A stretch of DNA of 64,000 nucleotides from JAXLXE01 sp046328115 (GCA_046328115.1 JAXLXE010000004.1:682001-746000), one strand, 5' to 3'; shown: positions 25,255-34,874, counted from the stretch's first letter. Numbers and translations are program-made. Notes: a model not told the origin generated them from the letters alone.

Positions 25255-26097
25255 GTGGTGGACGGGGGCTCCGCTGACGGGTCAATAGATTTCCTCCGCG
25301 CGCAGTACCCTTGGGTACGGGTCATCCCGCTGCCGCGCAACCTCGGATTCACCGGCAATGTCAACGCCGGGCTACGCGCAGCGGCTGGCGATGCGCTGGC
25401 CCTCCTGAACAATGACGCCGAAGCGGACCCGCACTGGATCGGGGCAATGGTCTCCGCCATGCGCGGGGAGCCGCGGATTGGCTCCGTCGCTTCGAAGATC
25501 CTCCACCGGGACGATCGCCAGGTAATTGGCTCCGCGGGCGACTGCCTTGGCATGAACGGACTTGCCGCTCAGCGAGGCAACGGAGAAGTGGACTGCGGGC
25601 AGTACGACCGCGCCGAGGAAGTCTTCGCCGCCAGCGGTGGGGCGGTCCTCTACTCGCGAGAGATGCTGCGCGATGTCGGTCTCCTCGATGAAGGGTTCGT
25701 CTCCTATCTTGAGGATGTGGACCTGGGCCTACGTGCCCGTCTCCGGGGCTGGGCTTGCTGGTACGAACCTGCCGCGCGCGTCTACCACCAGGGCAGCGCC
25801 ACCGGCGGTGGCCCGCTCGCCAGCTTCTACGTGGCTCGCAATACCATCCGTCTGATCGCTCGCGGGTTCCCCACCGGGCTCCTTCGCCGTGGGCTCCCGG
25901 CCATCATGGCGGGGCAGAGGCGGAGAGCCCTGGACGCCGCTCGCGCATGGCGCGGCGCCGCCGCCCGCGCCACCCTTCGCGGCCAGATCGCTGGGCTTGC
26001 CAACCTGCCAGACGCCCTACGTTCACGCCGCGTCATCCAGGCCCGTCGCACTGTCATGGACAACTACCTCCTCGAGTGGCTCACCGCCCCGCCATGA
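25255..26097 (+). CDS. family 2 glycosyltransferase, start codon not found
   Basis: GT-A fold transferase similar to rhamnosyltransferases. From 25255 it encodes VVDGGSADGSIDFL, LNNDAEADPHWIGAM, VFAASGGAVLYSREML and DEGFVSYLEDVDLGLRARLRGW (the ED box). The conserved first strand SVIVPNWNGRHLISRCLDSLQRQ is encoded in the same frame from about 25159, but between the stop at 25114 and GTG 25255 there is no ATG, GTG or TTG. Either a rarer start codon is used, the sequence has a frameshift (a GTG at 25113 lies in another frame), or the gene is damaged. It overlaps the next gene by ATGA. Confidence 0.8.
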   Translation: MVDGGSADGSIDFLRAQYPWVRVIPLPRNLGFTGNVNAGLRAAAGDALALLNNDAEADPHWIGAMVSAMRGEPRIGSVASKILHRDDRQVIGSAGDCLGMNGLAAQRGNGEVDCGQYDRAEEVFAASGGAVLYSREMLRDVGLLDEGFVSYLEDVDLGLRARLRGWACWYEPAARVYHQGSATGGGPLASFYVARNTIRLIARGFPTGLLRRGLPAIMAGQRRRALDAARAWRGAAARATLRGQIAGLANLPDALRSRRVIQARRTVMDNYLLEWLTAPP

Positions 26098-26977
26098 CCG
26101 AAAAGCCATTCGATACCACGACCCGTCAGCTCATTGAGTCCGATCCCGCCACGTGGCTCGCGCTAGCCGGGCTGCCGGTCAGCACACCCGTTACCGTCAT
26201 TGATTCCGAGGTCTCCACCGCCATCGCCGCCGTGGACAAGGTCGTCCGAGTCGGCGGCACCCAACCGTGGCTGGCCCACGTGGAGGTCCAGGCCAGCCGC
26301 GACCAACGGCTGCCGCACCGGGTCCTGCTGTATCACGCCCTCCTCAACCACCGTCACCGCCTGCCTACGAGGAGCGTGATCATCCTGGCCCGTCCGGCCG
26401 CTGATGGCCCAGAGCTCAGCGGCGTTTTGGAGCTCCGTCACCTGGATCCAGAGCCTCGACTCACCATGCGGTACGACGTGGTTCGCATCCGGCAGCAGCC
26501 CGTGTCGGCAATACTCCAGGGCCACCGGGCCACCTGGCCACGTTGCCACTGGCACCCATCGCGGATCTCGGAGATCAGCCAGTCCAGACCATCATCGCGG
26601 CGATGGACCAGCGCCTCCAGTCGGAAACTACCGTGGACCAGCGCAGGACCCTCTGGACCGCGACCTACCTGCTCATGGGCCTGCGGTACAATCCTGTCGA
26701 GGCCACCGAACTCCTTCGGGGAGTCACGAATATGCGCGAATCTAGCACGTATCAGGCGATCCTCGACGAAGGCCGCGTCGAAGGTCGCGCCGAAGGTCAG
26801 GTGCAGGGCCGCGCCGAGCACGCCCGACAGTTGCTCGTCACCCTCGGCACCAGGCGCTTCGGACCCCCGCCCCAGCGCGTACTGGCAGTCATCAACGCCA
26901 ACACTGACCCCGCCGACCTCGACCGGCTCACCGTCCGCGTCCTGGATGTGTCGGGGTGGGACGAGCTACTGAGCTAG
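26094..26977 (+). pseudogene. Rpn/PD-(D/E)XK-type nuclease, frameshifted
   Basis: The first frame (ATG 26094, overlapping the glycosyltransferase stop) encodes an N-terminal nuclease-like region with WLAHVEVQASRDQRLPHRVLLYHALL, resembling recombination-promoting nucleases of the Rpn family. The frame changes near 26520-26545 in a repetitive GGCCACCGGGCCACCTGGCC stretch. The C-terminal half (LPLAPIADLGDQ ... LLMGLRYNPVEA ... YQAILDEGRVEGRAEGQ) continues in another frame to 26977. The two halves together match the normal family layout, so a single-base change or sequencing error explains it. Confidence 0.72.
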
Positions 26978-27006
26978 TCCGCCCACGACTCGCGGCGAGA
27001 GCAGGC

Positions 27007-29004
27007 TCAGCGCACGACTGACCGAATCGCCGCCTCCAGATCGCCCGCGTTCGGCAGGATCTGGTTCTCCAGTGGGGGGCTGAACGGCAGGGGCGTATGC
27101 TTCGCACCCACGCGTCCGACTGGCGCATCAAGCTCGTCAAATAGCTCCTCGCTGATCCGCGCCGCGATCTCCGCGCCCAGGCCATGGATTCGGTACGCCT
27201 CGTGGAACACCACAGCGCGGTGGGTCTTCCGCACTGAGGCCGCGATGGTCTCCCAGTCGAACGGCGCCAGCGTTCGCAGGTCAATCACCTCCACGCCTAT
27301 ACCCTCTCCTGCCAGCTTCGCGGCGACCTCCTCCGCCACCTGCGTCATCAAAGAGTACGTGACCACCGTCACGTCACCACCCGATAGCCGCACGGCCGCC
27401 TTCCCGATAGGAATCACGTGTTCGCCGCTGGGTGTGGGGCCCTTCTGACGGCCGATGATCTTGTGCTCCAGGTACATCACGGGATTGCCGTCCGCTATCG
27501 CGGCCGCTAGCAGCCCTTTGGCATCCGCCACGTTCGACGGGGCAACCACCTTCAGACCAGGAAGGTGAGTAAACAACACCTCCAGTGACTGCGAGTGCTG
27601 GGCCGCCGCCTGCCGCACCGCCCCGTCGGACGCGCGGAACACCAGCGGTACGGACACCTGGCCACCGAACATGTAGCGGATCTTGGCCACCTGGTTGATC
27701 AACTCGTCCATCGCGCAGAGTGTGAAGTCCACAAAGCTCATCGAGATGATCGGCCGCAGGCCCGTGAGCGCGGCACCCAGCGCCGACGAGACGATGATGC
27801 TCTCCGAGATCGGCATGTCGATCACGCGCGTCTCGCCAAACTCGTCGTACAGCCCGTTGAATTGGCCGAAGTTACCACCCCAATGGATGTCCTCGCCCAT
27901 GACGACGACGTTGGGGTCCGCTGTCATGGCAGCACGCATCGCCTCGCGCGTTGCCTCTCCGAATGTAAGCTCAACGGACGCGCCGCCGAGGCGTTCCCCG
28001 CTCGTGTTCGAGGGCGCAAACACGTCCGCCAACGCCTGGGCCGTCTCCGGCTGGGGCGATTCGACCGCGTACTGCTCTGCCGCGTCCATCTCGTCGGACG
28101 CCGCCTTCGCGATGGACGCCAGCTTTTCAGCCGCGACACCCCGTTCCTCGCGCAGCAACCGCTCGAGGCGCGGGATTGGGTCGCGCTCCCGCCACGACTC
28201 CACCTCCTCACGCGTTCGATACCGCTCTGGATCGCCCACGTAGTGGCCGTAGTAGCGGTACGTCTTCATCTCGAGCAGGGTGGGTCCCTCTCCACGCCTG
28301 GCACGATCGACCGCGCGGCGGGTTGCCTGATACACCGCGGCAGCATCCTGGCCATCCACCACCTCACCAGGAACGCCGTAGCCGATGGCGCGCTCCGCGA
28401 TGTCAGAGACCGAGACGGTGAACTTTGGATCGGTGAACTGGGCGTAGCCGTTGTTCTCGCACACGAAGATCGCCGGCAGCTTGCGCACCGCCGCGAAGTT
28501 CAGTGCCTCGTGAAACGTGCCCTTGCTCGATGCGCCATCGCCAAAGAAGGCCACCGCTACCTGATCGGTCCCGCGATGCTTAGCCGAGAAGGCAGCGCCT
28601 GCGGCAATGCCCAGCGCACCGCCAACGATGCCGTTGCAGCCGAGCATTCCCACGGAAAAGTCCGCCACGTGCATACTGCCGCCCTTGCCACCGCACATGC
28701 CCGTGGCCTTGCCCATGATCTCGGCCGCCATCTTGCCCAGGCCGGCTCCTTTGGCAATCCCGTGGCCATGGCCGCGGTGGGTGGAAGCGATGTAGTCGTC
28801 CCGACGCAGGGCGGCACACACGCCGGACGCCACTGCCTCCTCACCCACGTACAGGTGCACGAAACCGGGCAGGCGGTTGGCCAGAAACATCTCGCGCATC
28901 CGTTCCTCAAAGGAGCGGATGCGGTGCATCGTCTGGAGGATCTCCAACAGCGTGCCCGTGGGCACCGACTGCACCTGAAGCGTGGCGGTCTGGGCGATAG
29001 ACAT
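27007..29004 (-). CDS. thiamine diphosphate E1 dehydrogenase, fused alpha and beta subunits
   Basis: 665-residue 2-oxoacid or acetoin dehydrogenase E1. The alpha part (about 1-330) has RGHGHGIAKG, the ThDP motif GDGASSKGTFHEALNFAAVRKLPAIFVCENN and YRYYGHYVGDPERYR. The beta part (about 340-665) has VVMGEDIHWGGNFGQFNGL, PISESIIVSSALGAALTGLRP and VIDLRTLAPFDWE. The two are usually separate genes. It is the last gene of the SDR-GntR-sugar importer operon, nine bases after the second permease, with no E2 or E3 gene nearby. Acetoin or pyruvate are candidate substrates; the context suggests a sugar-derived keto compound. Confidence 0.93.
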   Translation of the reverse strand: MSIAQTATLQVQSVPTGTLLEILQTMHRIRSFEERMREMFLANRLPGFVHLYVGEEAVASGVCAALRRDDYIASTHRGHGHGIAKGAGLGKMAAEIMGKATGMCGGKGGSMHVADFSVGMLGCNGIVGGALGIAAGAAFSAKHRGTDQVAVAFFGDGASSKGTFHEALNFAAVRKLPAIFVCENNGYAQFTDPKFTVSVSDIAERAIGYGVPGEVVDGQDAAAVYQATRRAVDRARRGEGPTLLEMKTYRYYGHYVGDPERYRTREEVESWRERDPIPRLERLLREERGVAAEKLASIAKAASDEMDAAEQYAVESPQPETAQALADVFAPSNTSGERLGGASVELTFGEATREAMRAAMTADPNVVVMGEDIHWGGNFGQFNGLYDEFGETRVIDMPISESIIVSSALGAALTGLRPIISMSFVDFTLCAMDELINQVAKIRYMFGGQVSVPLVFRASDGAVRQAAAQHSQSLEVLFTHLPGLKVVAPSNVADAKGLLAAAIADGNPVMYLEHKIIGRQKGPTPSGEHVIPIGKAAVRLSGGDVTVVTYSLMTQVAEEVAAKLAGEGIGVEVIDLRTLAPFDWETIAASVRKTHRAVVFHEAYRIHGLGAEIAARISEELFDELDAPVGRVGAKHTPLPFSPPLENQILPNAGDLEAAIRSVVR

Positions 29005-29012
29005 GGGCGGAG

Positions 29013-29894
29013 CTACCCCTTCACCGCGCCGGCCGTGAGGCCGGCCGCGTACTGGTCAACGAAGAACGAATAGATCAGAGCCACCGGGATCGACCCGCTG
29101 AGCGCCCCCGCCATCAACGGGCCCCAGAAGTAGAAATCTGCCCGCGTCAACTGGACCAGGACTCCCACCGGAATCGTCCGCTCGCTGCTCGCCGTCACCA
29201 GCGTAAGCGCGTAGATGAACTCGTTCCAGGAGAGCGTGAAGCAGAAGATCCCAGCGGAAAGGATGCCTGGCGTCGCGAGCGGGAACGCGATCCGCACCAT
29301 CGCTACTATTCGGCTGGCGCCGTCGATCCGGGCGCACTCCTCTAGCTCACCCGGAATGGTCTTGAAGTAGCCGGACATCAGCCAGGTCGTGAACGGCAAG
29401 AGAAACGTGGGGTACACCACCACCAGCCCCACCACCGTGTCGAGCAGGTCCAGCGTCTTCATGACCTGCACCATGGGGATGAACAGCAACGTGGTGGGCA
29501 CCAGATACGTGGTGAAGATCCCCAGGCTCATCGTGTCAGCGCCGCGAAAGCGGAGGCGCGCCAGCGCGTAGCCAGCCGGGACCCCAAAGAACAGCGAGAC
29601 GGCGGTGGCGCTGAGCGCCACGAACATCGTGTTCCAGATCCACACGATGAAGTCTGTCTTGTTCCACAGGTAGTCGAAGTGCTCCGTCGTCGGCGCATAC
29701 ACCCAGAGCGGGCTGATCTTCCCGTCGTACAGCTCGCTGTTTGGCTTGAACGCCGTGATCGTCATCCAATAGAAGGGCGCGAGCAGGAAGACGAGCACCA
29801 GGAGCAGCGGAAGGTAAAGCGACAGCAGCCGGTCCAGCACCCGCGTGCCCGCCATCCGCGCGCCAACGCCATGGGTCGGTGCTACCGCGCTCAT
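29013..29894 (-). CDS. sugar ABC transporter permease, MalG type
   Basis: 293 residues with six predicted membrane helices. The EAA loop reads EECARIDGASRIVAMVRIAFPLATPGI. The ending DQYAAGLTAGAVKG is typical of MalG/UgpE permeases of carbohydrate importers (CUT1). It overlaps the MalF-type permease by four bases. No ATPase gene is in this operon, so it presumably uses a shared one. Confidence 0.95.
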   Translation of the reverse strand: MSAVAPTHGVGARMAGTRVLDRLLSLYLPLLLVLVFLLAPFYWMTITAFKPNSELYDGKISPLWVYAPTTEHFDYLWNKTDFIVWIWNTMFVALSATAVSLFFGVPAGYALARLRFRGADTMSLGIFTTYLVPTTLLFIPMVQVMKTLDLLDTVVGLVVVYPTFLLPFTTWLMSGYFKTIPGELEECARIDGASRIVAMVRIAFPLATPGILSAGIFCFTLSWNEFIYALTLVTASSERTIPVGVLVQLTRADFYFWGPLMAGALSGSIPVALIYSFFVDQYAAGLTAGAVKG

Positions 29895-30838
29895 GCTCCA
29901 CCACTCCGGCGAAGCTGGCGAAGCTGGAACACGACCAGGATCAGCAGCAGCGGCATCATCGTCAGCGAGATCGCCACACCCTCGCTCAGCTTCCCCGTTT
30001 GGAGCCCGATCTGGTACGAGAGCGTGGCCAGGACGTGCGTGCTGTTCAGCGGCCCGCCCTTGGTCAGGCTATACACCGTCTGGAAGTCAGAGAACGTCCA
30101 GATGATCGAGAGCACCAGGGTGATGGTGAGGATCGGCAGAATCAGCGGAAACGTCACATAGCGGAACCGCTGCCAGCGTCCGGCGCCGTCGATCGCGCTG
30201 GCCTCGTACAGCTCAGCGGGGATCGTCTGGAGTCCCGCCAGCAGCGTGATGCCGAAGAACGGCACGGCGCGCCAGGCATTCACCAGAATCACGCAGAACA
30301 GGGCCAGCTCTGGATTCGTGAGCCACGGCAACCCCGTCTTCATCAGCCCGCTGTTCACCAGGATCCAGTTGACCACGCTGAAGTTCGGCGTAAACATCCA
30401 CTGCCAGGCCATGCTGGACAGCACCGTCGGGACGATCCACGGCAGCAGGATCGCCGCCCGTACGATCTTCCGTCCTGGGAATCGCTCGTTGATCAGCAGC
30501 GCTACCCCAAACCCGATCACCACCTTGAGCACAGTCGCTCCCGCGGTGAAGACCACGGTGTTCCGCAGCGTCTGGATGTAAAGCGAGCTATCCCAAAGCC
30601 CAAGCACGGTCTGGAGGCCGACGAACTTCCCCTCGCCGCCGATCGTTCTGTCCATCATGCTGAGCTGGATCGCGTAGAAGAGCGGGTACGCCACCAGGCC
30701 CACCAGGATGAAGATCACCGGTGCCACAAGGGTGTAGCCCAGATTTCGCTCGTTATCCAGCCAGACCCCGATGCGATGACCGATGCTCATCGGGCCAGCG
30801 TGCGCTGAGCCCGACGCATCAACACTGATGGATCTCAT
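29891..30838 (-). CDS. sugar ABC transporter permease, MalF type
   Basis: 315 residues with six membrane helices. The EAA loop is ELYEASAIDGAGRWQRFRYVTFPLILPIL, and AYPLFYAIQLSMMD near the N-terminus is family-typical. It pairs with the MalG-type permease. The ATG at 30838 is kept because GGAA lies upstream; a later ATG at 30790 removes 16 poorly conserved residues and may be the true start. Confidence 0.94.
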   Translation of the reverse strand: MRSISVDASGSAHAGPMSIGHRIGVWLDNERNLGYTLVAPVIFILVGLVAYPLFYAIQLSMMDRTIGGEGKFVGLQTVLGLWDSSLYIQTLRNTVVFTAGATVLKVVIGFGVALLINERFPGRKIVRAAILLPWIVPTVLSSMAWQWMFTPNFSVVNWILVNSGLMKTGLPWLTNPELALFCVILVNAWRAVPFFGITLLAGLQTIPAELYEASAIDGAGRWQRFRYVTFPLILPILTITLVLSIIWTFSDFQTVYSLTKGGPLNSTHVLATLSYQIGLQTGKLSEGVAISLTMMPLLLILVVFQLRQLRRSGGA

Positions 30839-30927
30839 GCCGCTGTTCCGATCCCGCGAGTGACGACGCCCGCGCTGATTCGAATCACCGAGTTAAGGGG
30901 ATGCGCCGCGGCGCATCCCCCAGACAA

Positions 30928-32400
30928 CTAGGCGCCAGACTTCGCCACGATCTGCTTGTACTCGTTCTCCGCCCACTTCGCAGCCTCCTCCGGCTTCATC
31001 TTGCCGGTGGCGGCATTCGCGAACATGTCAACGAGTACGAAGTTGTAGACCGCTTGCGCGGCGGCGCGCGTGGGCGGCCCAGGAGTCCCAGGCAACCGAT
31101 TGATCTTGTTCAGCTCGCGGAAGATCTTGAGCTTGGGATCATCCGGCCACACGTCCATCGATTCGAGGCCCTTGAACGGTGGGATGAAGTAGCTCTGACC
31201 CGTCTTGGTCCACTTGGTCAGGAATTCCTTCTCATGCCACGCTTTGAGGAAGGCCATCTGGCCCTCCCGGTTCTTGCTGGACGCAAAAGCACCCCATAGG
31301 TTGATGTTGTGGCACGCGAATCGACCCGCCGGACCCGCCGGCCAGTTCGCGTGATCCATCGTCTCGATCAGCTCCTTCTTCGCCGCGTCCGGCTTGGCCG
31401 GGTCGTTCGCCGCGGTCCTGGCGGCCAGGTAGATCGTGTTCACGTTGATGGTCGCGGAGACCTTGCCAGCCAGGAACGCCTGGTTGTTATCTGGGTCCAG
31501 CCACGCCGTCACCCCGGGATCCATCACCTTGTACATGTCCGCGTACCACTGGATCGCCTTGAGTGTCTCCGGGGAGTTGATAGCCACCGTCTTGCCATCC
31601 GCCTCGAACTCTTTGCCGCCGAAGGCCCAGAGCACGGGGTAGTTGGTGGAGCGGCCATCACCCGGCGCGTGGCCAAGCGTCATGCCGATCGGTGTTGCCT
31701 TCTCGTTCAGTTTCCGAGCCGCCACCAGCAGGTCGTCGAACGTATCCGGGAACTTGTCGATCCCCGCCGCCTTGAACATGTTGGTGCGGTAGTTCCAGGC
31801 CGACGGCGCGTGACCGATCATCAGCGCGCGCCACTTGCCGTTGATCACGCAGCACTGCTGCGCAATGTCGAACCAGCCGCCGTACTGGTCGCCAACGGTC
31901 TTAGCGATCTCGGTGAGGTCCACCAGTTTCTCGTTGTAGAGGTACGCGTCGAAGTCGCGGATGACGCCAATGTCACCGCCCGTGCCCGTCTCGATCACAG
32001 AGGCGAACTTGGTGTCCATCTCGGCATCGGCGAACCGTTCGACCTTGGCGTTCATACCCGTGTCCGCGGCAAGCTTCGCCACGAGCTGGTCAAGCTGGGT
32101 GTTGTTCTCGGGTACGTACCAGTTGCCTGCGATGATCGTCAGGCTGGTGCCCTTGAGAGTGCCCGTTGGCGCGGCCGGAGCAGCCGCTGGCGCCGCGGGC
32201 TTTGCATCACCCGCCGGTTTTGCGTCGCCGGACGGCTTCGCCGCGTCAGCGGGTTTCGCGGCTTCCGCCGGCTTGGACGGTGCGGCCGTTGGCGGCGCAA
32301 CCGGGCTCGTCGGCCGGCAAGCAGCGACCAGCGTTGCTGCTCCGCCGACCGTTGTCAGCGCCAGGAAGCGGCGACGCGTGAGTGAACGACCCTGTTCCAT
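30928..32400 (-). CDS. extracellular solute-binding lipoprotein (family 1)
   Basis: 490-residue sugar-binding protein. The N-terminus has twin arginines (RRRFLALTTVGG) and a lipobox ending LVAAC, so it is probably exported by Tat and lipid-anchored at Cys28. An Ala/Pro/Lys repeat linker (AKPADAAKPSGDAKPAGDAKP) precedes the binding domain. The ATG at 32400 has GGGAGG upstream; the longer frame reaches into the GntR gene and is not credible. Its ligand is unknown, but the operon suggests a sugar or sugar acid. Confidence 0.93.
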   Translation of the reverse strand: MEQGRSLTRRRFLALTTVGGAATLVAACRPTSPVAPPTAAPSKPAEAAKPADAAKPSGDAKPAGDAKPAAPAAAPAAPTGTLKGTSLTIIAGNWYVPENNTQLDQLVAKLAADTGMNAKVERFADAEMDTKFASVIETGTGGDIGVIRDFDAYLYNEKLVDLTEIAKTVGDQYGGWFDIAQQCCVINGKWRALMIGHAPSAWNYRTNMFKAAGIDKFPDTFDDLLVAARKLNEKATPIGMTLGHAPGDGRSTNYPVLWAFGGKEFEADGKTVAINSPETLKAIQWYADMYKVMDPGVTAWLDPDNNQAFLAGKVSATINVNTIYLAARTAANDPAKPDAAKKELIETMDHANWPAGPAGRFACHNINLWGAFASSKNREGQMAFLKAWHEKEFLTKWTKTGQSYFIPPFKGLESMDVWPDDPKLKIFRELNKINRLPGTPGPPTRAAAQAVYNFVLVDMFANAATGKMKPEEAAKWAENEYKQIVAKSGA

Positions 32401-32467
32401 GGACCCAACCTCCCAGTGTTTCCCGAATGCGCGGCGCAAGACGCGCGAGTGGCAACCGCGTGTTAAC

Positions 32468-33220
32468 CTAGCTGCTCCCTCTTTCCGCACCCGTAGACGC
32501 ATCGGGTGCACCACTCCCAAGTAGCTTGGCGAGCTCATCGGCGCCGCGGGCATGACGCTCCGACACCAGGGCAATGAGGCCCCGGGCGTTGCCCTCGCGA
32601 ATCAGGCTCACCCTGGCCCGGTTGAACTCCAGATCACCGGCCATACGCTCCGGCCGGCCGGCCAGCAGCAGCCGACCGTACCGATCGAGCCTATCGTTAA
32701 GCTGCACTGCAAGCTCGGCGACCGTCGGACGGCCTGGCGCCGCCAGAAGCAAGTAGTGCAACGCCCGTTGTGCATGCCGGTACCGCCGATAGTCGCCCAC
32801 TCTTAGCGCGCGCTCCATCTCACCCAGGCGCGCTTCTGCCTCATCGAGCTGAGCCGGCGTGATCGAATCAATGATGCGATCGACGGACCCAATCTCCAGC
32901 GCATCCCGCGCGAAGATCAGATCGCGGTACTCTTCCACGGAGACCTTGCTGACCTCCGCCCCACGATGTCGGCGAAACGTCACCAGCCCCTCGGCCTGCA
33001 GCGCCACCAGTGCCTCCCGCACCGGCGTCTTACTCACGCCGAACCGCTCCGCCAGATCGGCCTCCACCAGCCGCTCCCCGGGGGGAGCATCCCCAAACAC
33101 GATGCGCTCCCGCAGGGCACGGTAGACCAGGTCCTTCATCGTCGGGTGCGCGTCAAGGGCTGGTAGCGCCGCGGATGCACCGTTCGCCTCGGCCACGCTA
33201 ACCCGCGCGTCAGAGGTCAT
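32468..33220 (-). CDS. GntR-family regulator (FadR/FCD type)
   Basis: 250 residues. The N-terminal winged helix (about 28-95) has the GntR signature: LVYRALRERIVFGDAPPGERLVEADLAERFGVSKTPVREALVALQAEGLV. The C-terminal FCD domain is all-helical with a metal-type Asp/His pattern. It overlaps the SDR gene's stop by four bases (ATGA). It probably represses its own operon, and a 12-bp palindrome upstream of the first gene is a candidate site. The effector is probably a sugar acid or another importer substrate. Confidence 0.93.
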   Translation of the reverse strand: MTSDARVSVAEANGASAALPALDAHPTMKDLVYRALRERIVFGDAPPGERLVEADLAERFGVSKTPVREALVALQAEGLVTFRRHRGAEVSKVSVEEYRDLIFARDALEIGSVDRIIDSITPAQLDEAEARLGEMERALRVGDYRRYRHAQRALHYLLLAAPGRPTVAELAVQLNDRLDRYGRLLLAGRPERMAGDLEFNRARVSLIREGNARGLIALVSERHARGADELAKLLGSGAPDASTGAERGSS

Positions 33221-34014
33221 GCCGACGTGTACCCGCCGTCAGCCGCCAGAATCAGGCCAGTGACGTAGGAGGACGCGTCCGACGCCAGGAAGAGCGCAGG
33301 CCCAACCATCTCCTGCGGCCGCCCAAAACGACCAACCGGATGCCTCGCTTTGAACGCCACGTAGAACTCGGGCTCTTTCGCCATCTGGGCCGTCACACCG
33401 GGGCTCTCGATGACCCCCGGCGAGATCGCGTTCACCCGAACACCGCGCTCCGCCCACTCAACCGCCAGGGCCCGCGTAATCTGAACCACTGCACCCTTGC
33501 TGGCCAGGTAAGCCGGATTGCCACCGTAACCAACCATACCGGCGATCGAAGCGATGTTCACGATGCTCCCGCGCCCGACCTCGAGCATCACCCGGCCGGC
33601 CGCCTGGCAACAGAAGAACAGGGCCGTAGAGTTGAGGTTGAAGACCTGCTCCCAGTCCTCCGCGCGGTACTCTGCAGCCGCGCCGCGTGCACCCTTACCA
33701 GCGCAGTTGATCTGCACGTCCAGGCAACCCCAGCGCTGCACAGCCCGGCCCACCATCGCCTCCACCTGGGCTCGATCTGTCACATCCACTTGCATCGGCT
33801 CGGCGATGCCACCCGCCGCGGCGATCTGGCCGACCACTGCCTCTGCGGCGTCAAGGCGCGAATCGACCACGAGTACCATGGCTCCCGCGCGCGCCAAGCC
33901 GAGTGACATGGCCCCGCCCAGTGTGCCACCGCCGCCCGTGACGATGGCCGCGCGACCGTCGAGCCGAAACAGGTCCGGGCCAACCGGCACGGAGGGAACT
34001 GGGGGACCGGGCAC
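33217..34014 (-). CDS. short-chain dehydrogenase/reductase
   Basis: 265 residues, classical SDR. The cofactor motif TGGGGTLGG (about 26-34), the NCAG motif, SIVNIASIAG with the catalytic Ser, YLASK with Tyr and Lys, and the ending SYVTGLILAADGGYTSA are all present. The Asp after the second strand (VVDSR) favours NAD+. First gene of the operon; its GTG start has GGGAGG five bases upstream. It probably oxidises a sugar or polyol taken up by the importer. Confidence 0.92.
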   Translation of the reverse strand: MPGPPVPSVPVGPDLFRLDGRAAIVTGGGGTLGGAMSLGLARAGAMVLVVDSRLDAAEAVVGQIAAAGGIAEPMQVDVTDRAQVEAMVGRAVQRWGCLDVQINCAGKGARGAAAEYRAEDWEQVFNLNSTALFFCCQAAGRVMLEVGRGSIVNIASIAGMVGYGGNPAYLASKGAVVQITRALAVEWAERGVRVNAISPGVIESPGVTAQMAKEPEFYVAFKARHPVGRFGRPQEMVGPALFLASDASSYVTGLILAADGGYTSA

Positions 34015-34065
34015 CGCTGCCTCCCACGCTCCGCAACGACGACAGAGCGATCAGACTAGGCGAAT

Positions 34066-34077
34066 ATCATATATGAT
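34066..34077. promoter_or_regulatory. palindromic operator candidate for the GntR regulator
   Basis: ATCATATATGAT is a perfect 12-bp palindrome, AT-rich against the background, 52 bases upstream of the SDR start. FadR-type GntR proteins commonly bind short palindromes with such centres. The assignment is by position. Confidence 0.5.
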
Positions 34078-34128
34078 TGCCGCCGGCTGCTGTCCCCCGT
34101 CGACTTGATGCGGGCGCGTCCCGTCGGA

Positions 34129-34800
34129 CTACTTGAGCTCTTCGTTGCTCGAGATGTCCGCGCCCACCTTTGGCGCCAGCGTCTCCGCCATTCGCACATG
34201 CTCGTCCAGCGTCGGGATCCGCGCCAGCGCCCAGCCAGCCACGGGTGCCGTATTCTCGTTTCTGGAGTTGCGGGATTTCGAAAGATCCACCCGGTGCGCA
34301 AACACCACAGCGCGCACGTAGAACTTGTCGAAGTCAGCCGGTACCAGCTTGGTCAGGCTGTCGATGACGGACTTGTCGTGCTTTGTGGCCGGGCCGGTTG
34401 GCAGACTGGCCCCCACGATGTTGCCAACCGTCTGAAGCTCCGCGTACCAGCGCGAGTGGTCCTCCAACAGGCGTTGGGCGAACTGTTTGACCTCGGCGCT
34501 CGCGGCGCGCTCCTGCGCCATCTTCCCGGCTACGATCTCCATCTGCTGAGAAGAGGCGGCCTCGAAAACGAACTCCTGATCGTAGAACAGCGGGCGTCGA
34601 CGGTCTGACTCCGCCACGCCGTTGTGCGTGGTCAGCGGATTACCGCCGTCCAGATTCTCGATGTCCGCCACACCATTGTGCAGGTTCTTGGAGCGGCGCC
34701 CCTCATCGTCATCCGCAACCGCGGTTCCGACTATGGTCAGCGCAAGGCACCCCGCCAGAAGGGTGCCCATCATAGCGCGTCTATGATCGCGTCTCAACAT
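34129..34800 (-). CDS. exported DUF4142 protein
   Basis: 223 residues with a signal peptide (RRAMMGTLLAGCLALTIVGTAVA). The DUF4142 four-helix, ferritin-like domain follows from about residue 72: DQEFVFEAASSQQMEIVAGKMAQERAASAEVKQFAQRLLEDHSRWYAEL. The linker after the signal contains two HNGVA copies (residues 41-45 and 59-63). GGAG lies before the ATG. DUF4142 proteins are envelope proteins of unknown function. The gene stands alone. Confidence 0.85.
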   Translation of the reverse strand: MLRRDHRRAMMGTLLAGCLALTIVGTAVADDDEGRRSKNLHNGVADIENLDGGNPLTTHNGVAESDRRRPLFYDQEFVFEAASSQQMEIVAGKMAQERAASAEVKQFAQRLLEDHSRWYAELQTVGNIVGASLPTGPATKHDKSVIDSLTKLVPADFDKFYVRAVVFAHRVDLSKSRNSRNENTAPVAGWALARIPTLDEHVRMAETLAPKVGADISSNEELK

Positions 34801-34874
34801 TGCGTTACTCCTTGTTATCAGCCGTCGAAATCAGCCGCCGGTCAGAGGCGCGGCTACGCTGCCCAGGACGACGG

